Source: SIG636 sp045592105
GTDB taxonomy: Bacteria > Bacillota > Clostridia > Oscillospirales > CAG-382
Reading direction: 5' to 3'
Assembly: GCA_045592105.1 (NCBI GenBank)
Contig: JAZNUB010000026.1
Span: 5,062-69,061, forward strand
DNA length: 64,000 nt
The notes beneath the pieces are model-generated. The model was not told the DNA's origin and made no database searches. It saw only the letters and a list, made by a program, of their open reading frames with translations. The position numbers were made by a program, and so were the translations under genes. Below are positions 41,149 to 49,660 of the stretch, piece after piece. How positions within the stretch are numbered: the first letter of the stretch is position 1; the number at the start of each line of letters is the position of its first letter.

Positions 41149-42045
41149 TTACAGCAAAGCGTTGATTACAAAAAATATAGCTATCGGCACAATTATTGCC
41201 GGTGTGATGTAGATATAAAGATGGTTTATGCTTTTTTCGGGCAAGGCGATATCTGCGCCCTCCTTTGAGTAGGAGGTAAACAACGCCTCCAGCCTTGAAA
41301 ACGTAAACGCCAGTGCCAAAAGCAACAGCCCAAGCAACACAAAGCCAACAAACAAGGTGCTTGTATTAAAGCTTGCCTTGCTAACAAAGGAGGAGTTGCC
41401 GTACAGCGCGTACATATTAAAGCACATATGCAAAACCATAGATGGGTATACGGAACGGCAAATTACCGCCGTAAAGCTTAAAACCAAGCCCGCAAACAGA
41501 TATATCACAAAGCCCTGCGTTGTAAAATGCGTTAGCGTAAAATACAAGGTGCTTATAAGTATGGCATTAAAGCTTCCGTAGTGCTTATACTCACCTATAA
41601 CGATGCCGCGAAAAAACAGCTCCTCACACACGGCAGGTACAAAGCAGTACGAAAGGAACAAGCCTATACTGCTGCTATCGCTTGCAAAAAGCGTGTCCAT
41701 ATAGCCTTTGTCGTAGGTAAGCCCTCTGCCGCCTTGATAAAAAACAAGCTGCAACGCCAAGCTGCCAATCAGCATAACAACAAACGCGCCGACAGAAAAC
41801 AGCAGAATATTAGCGTTAAACTTACCCTTAAGCATATATTGGTTAAGCTTGCCGCCCTTTATACCTAAATACAAAAAGCAAGGCACCGCAAACGCGATTA
41901 TCTGTATAACGATAACCACAAGAAATATATTGTTACCTCCAACCGTTTCGGCAGATATGAAATGGCCGCACAGAGAAAGCAAAAGGTATATTGCCGCCGT
42001 AAGCAACGGCACGCTTACGGGTGCTGATTTTAATGTTTTTAGCAT
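41149..42045 (-). CDS. CPBP-family (Abi) intramembrane protease
   Basis: CPBP proteins are polytopic membrane proteases. In eukaryotes they trim prenylated proteins, and in bacteria many act in bacteriocin immunity or have unknown targets. The 298 residues are mostly membrane helices, with the catalytic EExxxR as CEELFFRG near residue 140 and the second histidine motif in YFTLTHF near 170. The last helix ends in IIVPIAIFFVINALL. It sits between a DJ-1-like gene and mltG in the same run. No bacteriocin gene is near. Confidence 0.9.
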   Translation of the reverse strand: MLKTLKSAPVSVPLLTAAIYLLLSLCGHFISAETVGGNNIFLVVIVIQIIAFAVPCFLYLGIKGGKLNQYMLKGKFNANILLFSVGAFVVMLIGSLALQLVFYQGGRGLTYDKGYMDTLFASDSSSIGLFLSYCFVPAVCEELFFRGIVIGEYKHYGSFNAILISTLYFTLTHFTTQGFVIYLFAGLVLSFTAVICRSVYPSMVLHMCFNMYALYGNSSFVSKASFNTSTLFVGFVLLGLLLLALAFTFSRLEALFTSYSKEGADIALPEKSINHLYIYITPAIIVPIAIFFVINALL

Positions 42046-42067
42046 ACCGCCGCCCCTTCTTTTTATC

Positions 42068-42613
42068 TTAAGCCATTCTTATCTGGTTAGCAATCCTGTC
42101 GGCAATATCAATCCCGTAAAGCAGTTCCGTTATCTTAAGTGCAAACTGCAAGGTAACGCCCATGCCCTCGGCAGTTATAAAAATATCGTCCGTTTCAACC
42201 TTCGCGCCCGTTACGTTTGCGGAAGGCATATATTTTTCAAATCCGGGATAGCAGGCAATGTTTCTGCCCTCCAAAAGCCCCATTCTTCCTAAAACAGAAG
42301 GTGCGGCACATATAGCGGCAAGGTATTTGCCCTCACTAACAGCCTTTTCTATAAGCCCCTTAACCTGAAAGGATGCCGCCAACGCCTCCGTACCGTCTGC
42401 CCCACCGGGGAGAACAAGCACATCGGTATCGGTCATATCGGTATCAGCCACAAGTGCGTTTGCCTTAACGGCTATGCCGTGCGCGCCCGTAACCTCCAAG
42501 CCGTCCTCAATAGAAGCAAGAACAACCTCTGTCCCTGCGCGGAGCAATACATCGGCGGTAATAAGCGCCTCACACTCCTCAAAACCGTTAGCAAGTAATA
42601 TCAAAGCCTTCAT
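42068..42613 (-). CDS. DJ-1/PfpI-family protein
   Basis: DJ-1/PfpI proteins include glyoxalases, deglycases and chaperones. The ATG chosen (MKALILLANG) has GGAG ten bases upstream, giving 181 residues. The catalytic-type cysteine is Cys102 in the nucleophile elbow AAICAAPSVLG, with Glu13 in GFEECEA completing the usual Glu-Cys pair. The pattern matches the YajL/DJ-1 subgroup, including the C-terminal TAEGMGVTLQFALKI. It likely handles reactive carbonyl or oxidised species in the cytoplasm, but its exact reaction is unknown. Confidence 0.92.
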   Translation of the reverse strand: MKALILLANGFEECEALITADVLLRAGTEVVLASIEDGLEVTGAHGIAVKANALVADTDMTDTDVLVLPGGADGTEALAASFQVKGLIEKAVSEGKYLAAICAAPSVLGRMGLLEGRNIACYPGFEKYMPSANVTGAKVETDDIFITAEGMGVTLQFALKITELLYGIDIADRIANQIRMA

Positions 42614-42635
42614 AATCAATACTCTCCTTTAACGT

Positions 42636-43319
42636 TTACGCGCCCTTTGCGCCCAAAAGCTCCTTAACAATTGCGTAAACCTGTTTATTTATATCCTCTA
42701 TCCCGCGTAGCTGTCCGTTCTCAACACAATCAACCTTGTGCCAGCCGCATTTTTCTGCCGCGTACAGCGCCGCTTGGTAGCTGTTTTCAAGAAAGCCCTT
42801 GTTTTTTTCGTGTATGTCCTTAACAACGCCCGTTTTTTCACAGCGGCTTTGTATAAGGCTTGCGGAAACCTCCGTTGGCAAGCAAAGGTACAGCACCGCG
42901 CTGGGTTCAGGCAAGCCAAGCAGAGAAAACTCGTAATCCCAAAGCCAGCCTGCAAAGCTATCCCACTTATCGCGCGGAAGCTTGGACATCTGATGCACCA
43001 TGTTTGCGCTGGTATAGCGGTTTGCTATTATAACAACGCCGTTTTCGTAATCCTTTTTCCAATCCAGCATATAAGAGCAGTACCTATCCATCGCATAAAA
43101 CGAAGAAGCGGCGTATGCGTTTACGGCACTTGGGTCCTCCCCAAACCTGCCGCCGAGATACATATTAACAAGCGCACAGCTATCATTTTCATAGGTTGGG
43201 AAAGAAATAAGCCTGTTTTTAATGCCCTCTTCCTCCAAACGGCGGCAAAGCAATTTGCTTTGCGTTTCCTTGCCGGAGCCATCAAGCCCGTCTATTGCTA
43301 TAAGTATTCCCTTAGCCAA
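42636..43319 (-). CDS. tmk: Thymidylate kinase-like protein
   Basis: dTMP kinase phosphorylates dTMP to dTDP. The product begins MAKGILIAIDG from a TTG with GGGGTG eight bases upstream. A TTG 18 bases further up is less likely. The P-loop is GLDGSGKETQ, where the common threonine after the lysine is glutamate (GKET rather than GKTT). FPTYEND and the AMDRYCSYM and ANRYTSANM segments resemble the DR and TxxY motifs of the family. Length is about 227 residues. It directly follows thyX (20 bases), so dTMP supply and use are encoded together. A deoxynucleoside-kinase role is a possible alternative. Confidence 0.85.
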   Translation of the reverse strand: MAKGILIAIDGLDGSGKETQSKLLCRRLEEEGIKNRLISFPTYENDSCALVNMYLGGRFGEDPSAVNAYAASSFYAMDRYCSYMLDWKKDYENGVVIIANRYTSANMVHQMSKLPRDKWDSFAGWLWDYEFSLLGLPEPSAVLYLCLPTEVSASLIQSRCEKTGVVKDIHEKNKGFLENSYQAALYAAEKCGWHKVDCVENGQLRGIEDINKQVYAIVKELLGAKGA

Positions 43320-43339
43320 ACCACATACACCCCACAAAG

Positions 43340-44098
43340 CTACATATTTTCAAACTTCGCCCTTATCTCTTGCGCTCTCCCACAGCTCATCTTCCCTTCG
43401 GGGCAGGGACCCGATACACAAGGCGGGCCTGCCTTGCGGAACAAAGTGGGTGCAACCTGCTTTACCTTGCGAAGCATCTCATCTGCAAGCGCGCGTATCT
43501 CCCATTGGGCGCGCGTGCAACAACGCAAATTGAAAAAGTTATAAAGCGAGCGCACGTTCATAGTCATAACTATCTTGGTATCGCAAGCATTGGGAAGCAC
43601 GCTTCTTGCATCCTCAAACGCAAGCTTTTCCGCAGCCTTTTCCGCGGCGGCGGCATCCATACCACCCTCAACCAAGCGCGCTGTATGCTTCTCTTTTAGC
43701 AATGCGGCAAGACGGATGTAATGCTGCCTGTCCTCCTCCATAGCCTTCAAGAACTCCTCCTTAGCGGCGGGAAGCACCTCTATTTCGGGGGGCATTATAT
43801 AAGTAAAGCTTTCCTTGTTTACGTAGCGCTGGCTTTGCACGCTGAAGGAAGCGATACGGTGCCTTGTAATCTGTGCAAGCACCGCGCGGGACACGCCCTC
43901 TATCCCAAACGTGAAGCTAACGTGCTCGAAAGGGCTTTCGTGCCCCATGGACACAAGCATATTAATAAATTTTTCGGTTTTCTCAGGCGTTAAGCCATCC
44001 ATTATCCCGTCTACCCCTGTTTGAGAGTAGCAAAGCTTTGCGGCGGAAGCGATAAGCTTTTCACAATCGGGAGTGTGTGCAATTATCTCAACCTTCAT
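43340..44098 (-). CDS. thyX: Flavin-dependent thymidylate synthase ThyX
   Basis: ThyX methylates dUMP to dTMP with FAD, NAD(P)H and methylene-THF, releasing THF rather than dihydrofolate. The 252 residues carry the ThyX motif as RHRIASFSVQSQRY (residues 79-92), where an asparagine usual in the motif is serine. Also visible are GHESPFEH and the C-terminal FFNLRCCTRAQWEIR. It is the first gene of the long minus-strand run. Its promoter lies about 50 bases upstream and GGGG is 11 bases before the ATG. ThyX in place of ThyA fits an anaerobe with limited dihydrofolate reductase. Confidence 0.96.
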   Translation of the reverse strand: MKVEIIAHTPDCEKLIASAAKLCYSQTGVDGIMDGLTPEKTEKFINMLVSMGHESPFEHVSFTFGIEGVSRAVLAQITRHRIASFSVQSQRYVNKESFTYIMPPEIEVLPAAKEEFLKAMEEDRQHYIRLAALLKEKHTARLVEGGMDAAAAEKAAEKLAFEDARSVLPNACDTKIVMTMNVRSLYNFFNLRCCTRAQWEIRALADEMLRKVKQVAPTLFRKAGPPCVSGPCPEGKMSCGRAQEIRAKFENM

Positions 44099-44144
44099 TT
44101 AAAACTTCCCCTTTCAAAAAGCACCAATGCCTTCTTAACAGTAT

Positions 44145-44173
44145 ATTTTATCACAACGTTAAGCCAAAATCAA
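44145..44173 (-). promoter_or_regulatory. Sigma-A promoter of the thyX-folD run
   Basis: On the minus strand TTGATT (44173-44168), 17 bases, then TAAAAT (44150-44145). The start is expected near 44138. It is the only convincing promoter seen for the following 15 kb, though others could be hidden in genes. Confidence 0.7.
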
Positions 44174-44190
44174 TAAGTGAAAGCGTTTAT

Positions 44191-45249
44191 TCAGCTAATA
44201 AAGCCCTTTCCCGTTTCGTTATACCAAGCAGTTGCGTATTCGCCCTGAACGCTGATGCTTTTTAATGCAGAGCAACATTTAAACACGTCTTCACCAATGC
44301 TTGTAACGGTAGAAGGCAAGCTTGCCTTGCTTAAAGCCACACAGCCGAAAAACGCAAGCCTTCCTATTTCCAAAACGCCCTCAGGCACGCTTATCTCATT
44401 AAGCATCACACAGCCGAAAAAGCATTTTTCGGGTATAGCCTCTTGCCCGCCCGAAAGCACAACAGCTTCCAAAGCGGTGCAATGGAAAAACGAAAAGGCA
44501 CTTAAAGCACAGCCCTCAGGCAGTTCCACCTTTTTTACAGCCTTACACTCCGCAAATGCATTTTCCTCTATCTTCAAAAGCCCTATCGGCAATTTTAAGC
44601 TTTCCGCCTCAAGCGCGCGCGGGCAGAACAAAAGCGCAGTTCTGTTGCCGTTATAAAGCACGCCGTTTTCGGATGCAAAAACCGTGTTGGCGTTGGCAAC
44701 GTCAATTTTTTCCAAAAGCAAAGCTTCTTCCAAATCAAAAGCGTTAAACACGGCAACGCTACTTCCAAGGCTTAAATACTCAAGCGCGGTACAGCCGCTT
44801 AAAGCTCCATTTGCAATGTTTACAACGCTATCGCCAACGGTAAGCTTTTTAAGCTTTGTGTTACCTGCAAAAGCACCGCTTTCAATAGCGGTAAGCGTAT
44901 GCCCCTCTATCTCATTAGGTAGCTCAAGCTCGTTAGCATCGCCCGTATAGCCCACAAGCTTTGCAACGTTGTTCGTAAGCGTATATATATAGTCCCCTGT
45001 GGTATAAGAAGGCTCCTTTTCCGCACTTTCTTCTCCGCTTATATCCTCTGATATCTCTGTGGACTGCTCTCCGCTTACCTCAACGGAAGCATCAACGCTG
45101 TTTGCGCTATCGTTATCAACGGATGCCACGCTTTCCACATCGGAATCCGCTAAAGACGAGCCTGTATTAACTATATCCGCCGCGCAGGCAGAAAACAAAA
45201 CGCACATTGCTAAAAAGCTTATAGAAACAGCAAAAAATGTTTTTTTCAT
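44191..45249 (-). CDS. BspA-type leucine-rich-repeat lipoprotein
   Basis: The N-terminus is a lipoprotein signal: MKKTFFAVSISFLAMCVLFSACAAD with lipobox FSAC, so the mature chain is held by a diacylglyceryl cysteine. Residues about 30-80 are a Ser/Glu/Asp-rich spacer (VDASVEVSGEQSTEIS). The rest is LRR_5/BspA-type repeats of about 22-23 residues (TAIESGAFAGNTKLKKLTVG, LLKIEENAFAECKAVKKVEL and others). Repeats of this kind bind proteins or host surfaces in some species; no function is known here. It follows the larger LRR lipoprotein by 33 bases, so the pair is probably co-transcribed. Confidence 0.88.
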   Translation of the reverse strand: MKKTFFAVSISFLAMCVLFSACAADIVNTGSSLADSDVESVASVDNDSANSVDASVEVSGEQSTEISEDISGEESAEKEPSYTTGDYIYTLTNNVAKLVGYTGDANELELPNEIEGHTLTAIESGAFAGNTKLKKLTVGDSVVNIANGALSGCTALEYLSLGSSVAVFNAFDLEEALLLEKIDVANANTVFASENGVLYNGNRTALLFCPRALEAESLKLPIGLLKIEENAFAECKAVKKVELPEGCALSAFSFFHCTALEAVVLSGGQEAIPEKCFFGCVMLNEISVPEGVLEIGRLAFFGCVALSKASLPSTVTSIGEDVFKCCSALKSISVQGEYATAWYNETGKGFIS

Positions 45250-45282
45250 ATTTGTAAACCCTCAAAGGTCTTATTATTAATG

Positions 45283-46962
45283 CTAATTTTTAAAATTGCT
45301 GTTACCAAGACCGGCTTCCACCAAATTATTATATGTTTCGGAGGACATATCTACGTCTACAACAAGATTATTACAGCCCTTAAAAGCGTTTTCGCCAACC
45401 GTTACGTTTTTGCCTTTAACGGCAAGCTCTTTTAACGCGCTGTAAGCAAAAGCGTTATCGCCAATGCTTGTAACACAGCTTGGAAGCGTTAGCACGGTTA
45501 AAGAGGAGCAGTACGAAAACGCACCGTTTCCTATATCCAATGTACCGCCAACACTTTTAAGCTCAACGCTTTTCATAGAGGTGCAACCCATAAACGCTTG
45601 GTTTCCAAGCCTTGTAACGCCTGCGGGGATAGTAATCTCGGTCAGATACGCACAGCCGTAAAAAGCCTTGTCCTTAATCTCGGTAATACTATCGGGCAGC
45701 TTAATGGAGGGCAAACTTTCGCAATAAGCAAACGCCGCTGTGCCTATATCGGTATGCGTTGAGGGCAGAACGTTTTCTTGGTTGCCAACGCGCACCATGC
45801 GCAAGGAGGAGCAGGAATAAAACGCACCATCCGGCAGCTCGTTTACAGCTTCATCAAGCTGTATCTCGCCCAACGCGGCACAATAGCCAAAGGAATATGC
45901 GGCAATACTGCTTATACCCGTGTATCCCTCGTGCTGTATATTCAGATACTTAAGACGGCGGCAACGGTAAAAAGCTTTTTCACTAACGGTTTTAAGGTTG
46001 CCCTTTAGGTTAAGCGTAACCAAATCCTTGCATTCGTAGAAAGCGCCAACAGGTAGCTCCTCCGGGCAAGGAACGGTAAGCGTGCGCAAGGAGGAAGGCA
46101 CATACTCCAAATTCTCGGTATAATCAGCCGCGCCAAAGCTTGCGCCCAAAAACAGCTTATCCGCGCCGTTGCCGATGAAAGGAAGCGTTAAATCCGCAAG
46201 CGCGCTACAGCCCTTCATAGCGTTTTCGCCAATGGACGTAACGCTTTCGGGGATAACAAGCGTTTTAAGTGCGGTGCAGTTTTCAAACGCACTGCTTCCA
46301 ACCGCTTCTGCATCGGTTAAAACAATGCTTTTAACGTTTTCACAGCCGCTAAAGGCTTTATCGTGTATAAGGGTACCGCCAACGGTAAGCTCCGCAAGGC
46401 TTTCGGGCATATCCTTTGCGTTGCCCGCAGGGTTCACAGAGCCAAACAAGTAGCCGATATAGGTATGCTGGTTCAAAGCGCCGCCCGCAAACGGCACGGT
46501 AAGGCGTGAAAGCTCCTTACAGCCGGAAAACGCGCCGTGCTCTATCATCTCAACGGTAAAGGGCACAATTATCTCGGTTATAACACAGCCCGCTTCGTTT
46601 TCTGTTCCCGCCTTGTCCTTAATAGCACCGGCTTTTATTGCAAGCACGGAAGCACCGCCGATTGACTGAGGTATCTTAACCACGCTTTCAGTACCCGTGT
46701 ATCCGCTAACGGCAACGCCGTTTGAATACGGAGCGGTTACAAAAAGCTCCTCCGCGGTGTACGGTATCTCAACGGAAATATCCTCCTGCTTGGAATCGTT
46801 TTGTTCCCCGCTATGCTCAACACGGCTTATTTCGCTACCGCCGCCTATGCCCATAAGCTCCTCAATCTTGCCGCAAGAGCACAGGGATAAAAGCATAAGG
46901 AAAACCAAACAAACTGCTATTGCTTTCTTTACAAAGCTGTTTATATATAAGTTACTTTGCAT
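45283..46962 (-). CDS. BspA-type leucine-rich-repeat lipoprotein (large)
   Basis: This 559-residue lipoprotein has a basic start, the hydrophobic stretch AIAVCLVFLMLLSLCSCGK and a lipobox ending at Cys29 or Cys31. After a short polar spacer come more than a dozen LRR_5 repeats such as VTSIGENAMKGCSALADLTL and ITEIKDKAFYGCAYLTEITI. Its own promoter (47026-47054) and an AAAGGA site nine bases from the ATG are clear. Together with the smaller neighbour it probably presents LRR surfaces at the cell envelope. The repeats suit recombination and phase-like length change, but none is exact. Confidence 0.9.
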   Translation of the reverse strand: MQSNLYINSFVKKAIAVCLVFLMLLSLCSCGKIEELMGIGGGSEISRVEHSGEQNDSKQEDISVEIPYTAEELFVTAPYSNGVAVSGYTGTESVVKIPQSIGGASVLAIKAGAIKDKAGTENEAGCVITEIIVPFTVEMIEHGAFSGCKELSRLTVPFAGGALNQHTYIGYLFGSVNPAGNAKDMPESLAELTVGGTLIHDKAFSGCENVKSIVLTDAEAVGSSAFENCTALKTLVIPESVTSIGENAMKGCSALADLTLPFIGNGADKLFLGASFGAADYTENLEYVPSSLRTLTVPCPEELPVGAFYECKDLVTLNLKGNLKTVSEKAFYRCRRLKYLNIQHEGYTGISSIAAYSFGYCAALGEIQLDEAVNELPDGAFYSCSSLRMVRVGNQENVLPSTHTDIGTAAFAYCESLPSIKLPDSITEIKDKAFYGCAYLTEITIPAGVTRLGNQAFMGCTSMKSVELKSVGGTLDIGNGAFSYCSSLTVLTLPSCVTSIGDNAFAYSALKELAVKGKNVTVGENAFKGCNNLVVDVDMSSETYNNLVEAGLGNSNFKN

Positions 46963-47025
46963 TTACATAAGTCCTTTCAAATTATAAGCGGCAGCTTTTG
47001 CCCCATATAAAGCTATACATTGTGT

Positions 47026-47054
47026 ATTATGGCACAAAACCTTAAATTTGTCAA
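47026..47054 (-). promoter_or_regulatory. Promoter of the LRR lipoprotein pair
   Basis: On the minus strand TTGACA (47054-47049), 17 bases, then CATAAT (47031-47026). It is a near-consensus sigma-A promoter with a start near 47019. Confidence 0.8.
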
Positions 47055-47074
47055 TAACAACGATGCTAAACGCA

Positions 47075-47113
47075 CAAAAAATTCGCCCCAAGAAGCCAAA
47101 CGGCTTCTTGGGG
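47075..47113 (-). terminator. Terminator after the PH-domain gene
   Basis: A perfect 12-bp stem (CCCCAAGAAGCC / GGCTTCTTGGGG) with a 4-base loop is followed on the minus strand by CGAATTTTTTG. It stops transcripts coming from ftsZ and the PH gene before the LRR promoter. Confidence 0.85.
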
Positions 47114-47130
47114 GCCATATTAACACTTAT

Positions 47131-47541
47131 TTAGTCTTCATCATAGATATCGGGAACACCGTCATCATCATAATCGTCGTCACCGTCGTCCACAACCTCG
47201 TTTATCCTGTAACGGCGCGCTATCTTCTGATCCTCCACACAGCTATGTAAAAGCTCCTTAAACTCAAAGCTTTTCTTTATGTTTTTAACAACAAGCACGG
47301 GCATAGTTTTATCAGAGCTTTGAACGGTTACCGTGCCCATACCGAAAATCTTCTGCCAAAGCGTGCGCTTTAGGGTTATATCCTTTATACGGTAAAGCAC
47401 TATCTCCTCATACTTGGTGCTAAAAAGGCCGGTTTCTACAAAAATCCTGTCCTCCGCAAGCTTATACCTTGTAAAGCTTAAGGGCATACCCATAAAACGC
47501 TTTCTGTCTTCCCAAATATAATCTATCGGTTGCTTAGCCAT
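47131..47541 (-). CDS. Bacterial PH-domain protein
   Basis: The 136 residues fit a single bacterial pleckstrin-homology (bPH_2/DUF304) domain: YKLAEDRIFVETGLFSTKYEEIVLYRIKDITLKRTLWQKIFGMGTVTV, the usual strand pattern, in residues about 25-110. There is no membrane segment. The acidic tail VVDDGDDDYDDDGVPDIYDED could be flexible or calcium-binding-like. It lies between ftsZ and a strong terminator, separated from ftsZ by a weaker hairpin. Function is unknown. A membrane-associated or stress role is a guess. Confidence 0.8.
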   Translation of the reverse strand: MAKQPIDYIWEDRKRFMGMPLSFTRYKLAEDRIFVETGLFSTKYEEIVLYRIKDITLKRTLWQKIFGMGTVTVQSSDKTMPVLVVKNIKKSFEFKELLHSCVEDQKIARRYRINEVVDDGDDDYDDDGVPDIYDED

Positions 47542-47554
47542 AACGATATCCTCA

Positions 47555-47594
47555 CTTTAATAATATTAGGGTGTTGCATTTAAAGCAACACCCT
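47555..47594 (-). terminator. Hairpin after ftsZ
   Basis: Ten bases after the ftsZ stop a 10-bp stem (AGGGTGTTGC / GCAACACCCT) with a 7-base loop forms. The following U-tract (AATATTATTAAAG) is weak, so it may be a partial terminator that lets some transcripts into the PH gene. Confidence 0.6.
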
Positions 47595-47604
47595 CTCTAT
47601 AAGC

Positions 47605-48696
47605 TTAATACTTTTCGTAATTGGTTTTGCGGCTGTTGTTAAGCATGGAAATGATATTGTCTATATCATCGCCATCGCCTGCAGTGCTTTCGTCCTTAGC
47701 GGGTTGGTCAGCAGTGGGCATAGGCTTACTGCGATAATCACCGCGCTTATCACTGTCAAACCCTGTTGCAACAAGGGTAACTATCATCTCATCCTCAAGC
47801 GTTTGATCAAACGCAGCACCAAAGATGATGTTTGCATCGGGATGTGCCTCGTTAGTTATCATAGCAACGGCATCATTAACCTCGTCAAGCGCGATGTCAA
47901 GAGATGCGGTGATGTTTACAACGATACCCTTAGCGCCGCTGATATTGGTTTCAAGCAGCGGGCTGGACATAGCCATCTTTGCAGCGGCCTCTGCCTTATC
48001 CTTACCCTTTGCGTGGCCAACGCCCATATGTGCAAGGCCTGCGTTGCTCATAACCGTGCTAACATCCGCAAAGTCAAGATTAATAAGACCGTCCATAGTA
48101 ATAAGGTCAGATATGCTCTGAACGCCTTTACGCAAAACCTCATCCGCTTCCTGGAAAGCGTTAAGGAAGGTTATCTTCTTATCGGTAAGGAGCTTAAGCC
48201 TTTCGTTAGGGATAACGATAAGGGAATCAACGTGCTCCTTAAGCTTTTCAATACCTGCTTCAGCCTGCGTCATCCTCTTGGCGCCTTCAAAAGCGAAGGG
48301 CTTTGTAACAACAGCAACGGTAAGTATACCAAGCTGTTTTGCAGCCTTAGCAACGATAGGTGCCGCACCGGTACCTGTACCGCCGCCCATACCTGCGGTA
48401 ACAAAAACCATATCAGCATCCTTAATAGCATCAGTAATCTTATCAAGAGTTTCCTCAGCAGCCTTTTCGCCAAGGTCAGGATTAGCGCCTGCACCACGGC
48501 CCTTGGTAAGCCTTTCACCAATAGCGATGGTGTTAGGAGTACCGGAGCGTTCAAGCGCAGATACATCTGTATTGAGATTTATAAACTCTATATCCTTGCA
48601 GCCTACTGCTATCATGCGGTTAACAGCGTTACCGCCGCCGCCGCCTACACCTATTACCTTTATCTTTACAACGGGTGCGTTTGAAACATTTGCCAT
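47605..48696 (-). CDS. ftsZ: Cell division protein FtsZ
   Basis: FtsZ is the tubulin-like GTPase that builds the division ring. The ATG GCA start (MANVSNAPVV) is chosen because GGGAGGA is six bases upstream, giving 363 residues. The GTP-binding GGGTGTGAAP lies near residue 105 and the T7 loop NLDFADVST near 205. The C-terminus is short and odd: after a brief linker (about 30 residues) it ends DIDNIISMLNNSRKTNYEKY, which only loosely resembles the usual PTFLRKR-type peptide that binds FtsA or SepF. ftsA is not in this cluster. It has its own promoter and a 132-base gap from ftsQ. Confidence 0.97.
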   Translation of the reverse strand: MANVSNAPVVKIKVIGVGGGGGNAVNRMIAVGCKDIEFINLNTDVSALERSGTPNTIAIGERLTKGRGAGANPDLGEKAAEETLDKITDAIKDADMVFVTAGMGGGTGTGAAPIVAKAAKQLGILTVAVVTKPFAFEGAKRMTQAEAGIEKLKEHVDSLIVIPNERLKLLTDKKITFLNAFQEADEVLRKGVQSISDLITMDGLINLDFADVSTVMSNAGLAHMGVGHAKGKDKAEAAAKMAMSSPLLETNISGAKGIVVNITASLDIALDEVNDAVAMITNEAHPDANIIFGAAFDQTLEDEMIVTLVATGFDSDKRGDYRSKPMPTADQPAKDESTAGDGDDIDNIISMLNNSRKTNYEKY

Positions 48697-48745
48697 TTTT
48701 GTTCCTCCCATGCGTGCATATTATTTCACATTATACTTTCACTAT

Positions 48746-48774
48746 ATTATAATATGTTTTTTTTCAAATTTCAA
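48746..48774 (-). promoter_or_regulatory. Sigma-A promoter of ftsZ
   Basis: On the minus strand TTGAAA (48774-48769), 17 bases, then TATAAT (48751-48746). It lies between ftsQ and ftsZ and gives ftsZ transcription independent of the mraZ promoter. The surrounding 48697-48828 is otherwise AT-rich with no gene. Confidence 0.8.
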
Positions 48775-48828
48775 GGGCTTTTTTGTATTTTTTTACTGCT
48801 AAAACACGCTTTTTTATCGTTTTTTTCT

Positions 48829-49644
48829 TTACTTCGGAGTAAAAATGCCCTTATTTATCTCCGATACGTCTATATCTCCGTTCTCTGACCCTTCTGGTAA
48901 GGTTGCAAGCTTATCCACTATACCTGCGGCAAAAGCAAGCTTTGTGTCAAACTCGTCTATATCGCCCATATAAATATCATACTTCCCATCTATGCCGATA
49001 TATATACCGAAACGGTTGTTTGCATCTATATAAGTAACGCGAGATGTAAGCTTTGCCGCCCTTATATCCGAAAACGCCTGTGCTATTATGTCGCCCGTTC
49101 GCACGTCTGCAAACAAAAGCTTTTCGCCAACTATGCATCTGCCAACGGTTTCAGGCTCCATATCAAGCTTTAAAAGCCCATACAGCTTTGCAGGCTCGTC
49201 CGTATACTCAAGTATCTGCATATTGTCCGTAAGCAAATACTTTTCCCCGCTTATTTCAACGTACATATCGGGCTTTTTCTCCTCAACGTGTATTACTATC
49301 GTTGAGGGCAAATCCCTTTCAATAATAACCTTGTTCAGATACGGCAGCTCCAAAACCAGCTCCGTTTCCTTGTCGGAGGCTGTAAAGGAATACAGGTTGC
49401 TTCCGTATTCAACGCCAAACGCTTCTATTATCTGCTCCTCGGTATATCGGCTAACGCCCTCTACCTCAACGGTTTTAATCTTAAAGAACACAATAAAGCA
49501 AACGGCGGTAAAGACAGCTATTAGCACAAAAAACAAGCTTGCATAAAATACCCTGCGGCGCAGTTTTTTGTTTTGCTGCCTTTGCTTTAGCTCATCCATC
49601 GCAACCGTTCTACGCTTAAAACGATTTCCCTGTTCGCCCTGCAT
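48829..49644 (-). CDS. ftsQ: Cell division protein FtsQ/DivIB
   Basis: FtsQ/DivIB bridges FtsL, FtsB and the septal synthase outside the membrane. The 271 residues have a basic cytoplasmic tail (about 1-30), one membrane helix near 31-53 (VFYASLFFVLIAVFTAVCFIV), a POTRA domain beginning IKTVEVEGVSRYTEEQIIEA and a beta domain ending near residue 260. GGAGAAGG precedes the ATG, 16 bases after murG. The length is typical for the Gram-positive form. It is the last gene before ftsZ. Confidence 0.93.
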   Translation of the reverse strand: MQGEQGNRFKRRTVAMDELKQRQQNKKLRRRVFYASLFFVLIAVFTAVCFIVFFKIKTVEVEGVSRYTEEQIIEAFGVEYGSNLYSFTASDKETELVLELPYLNKVIIERDLPSTIVIHVEEKKPDMYVEISGEKYLLTDNMQILEYTDEPAKLYGLLKLDMEPETVGRCIVGEKLLFADVRTGDIIAQAFSDIRAAKLTSRVTYIDANNRFGIYIGIDGKYDIYMGDIDEFDTKLAFAAGIVDKLATLPEGSENGDIDVSEINKGIFTPK

Positions 49645-49660
49645 TGCCTTCTCCTTTAGT

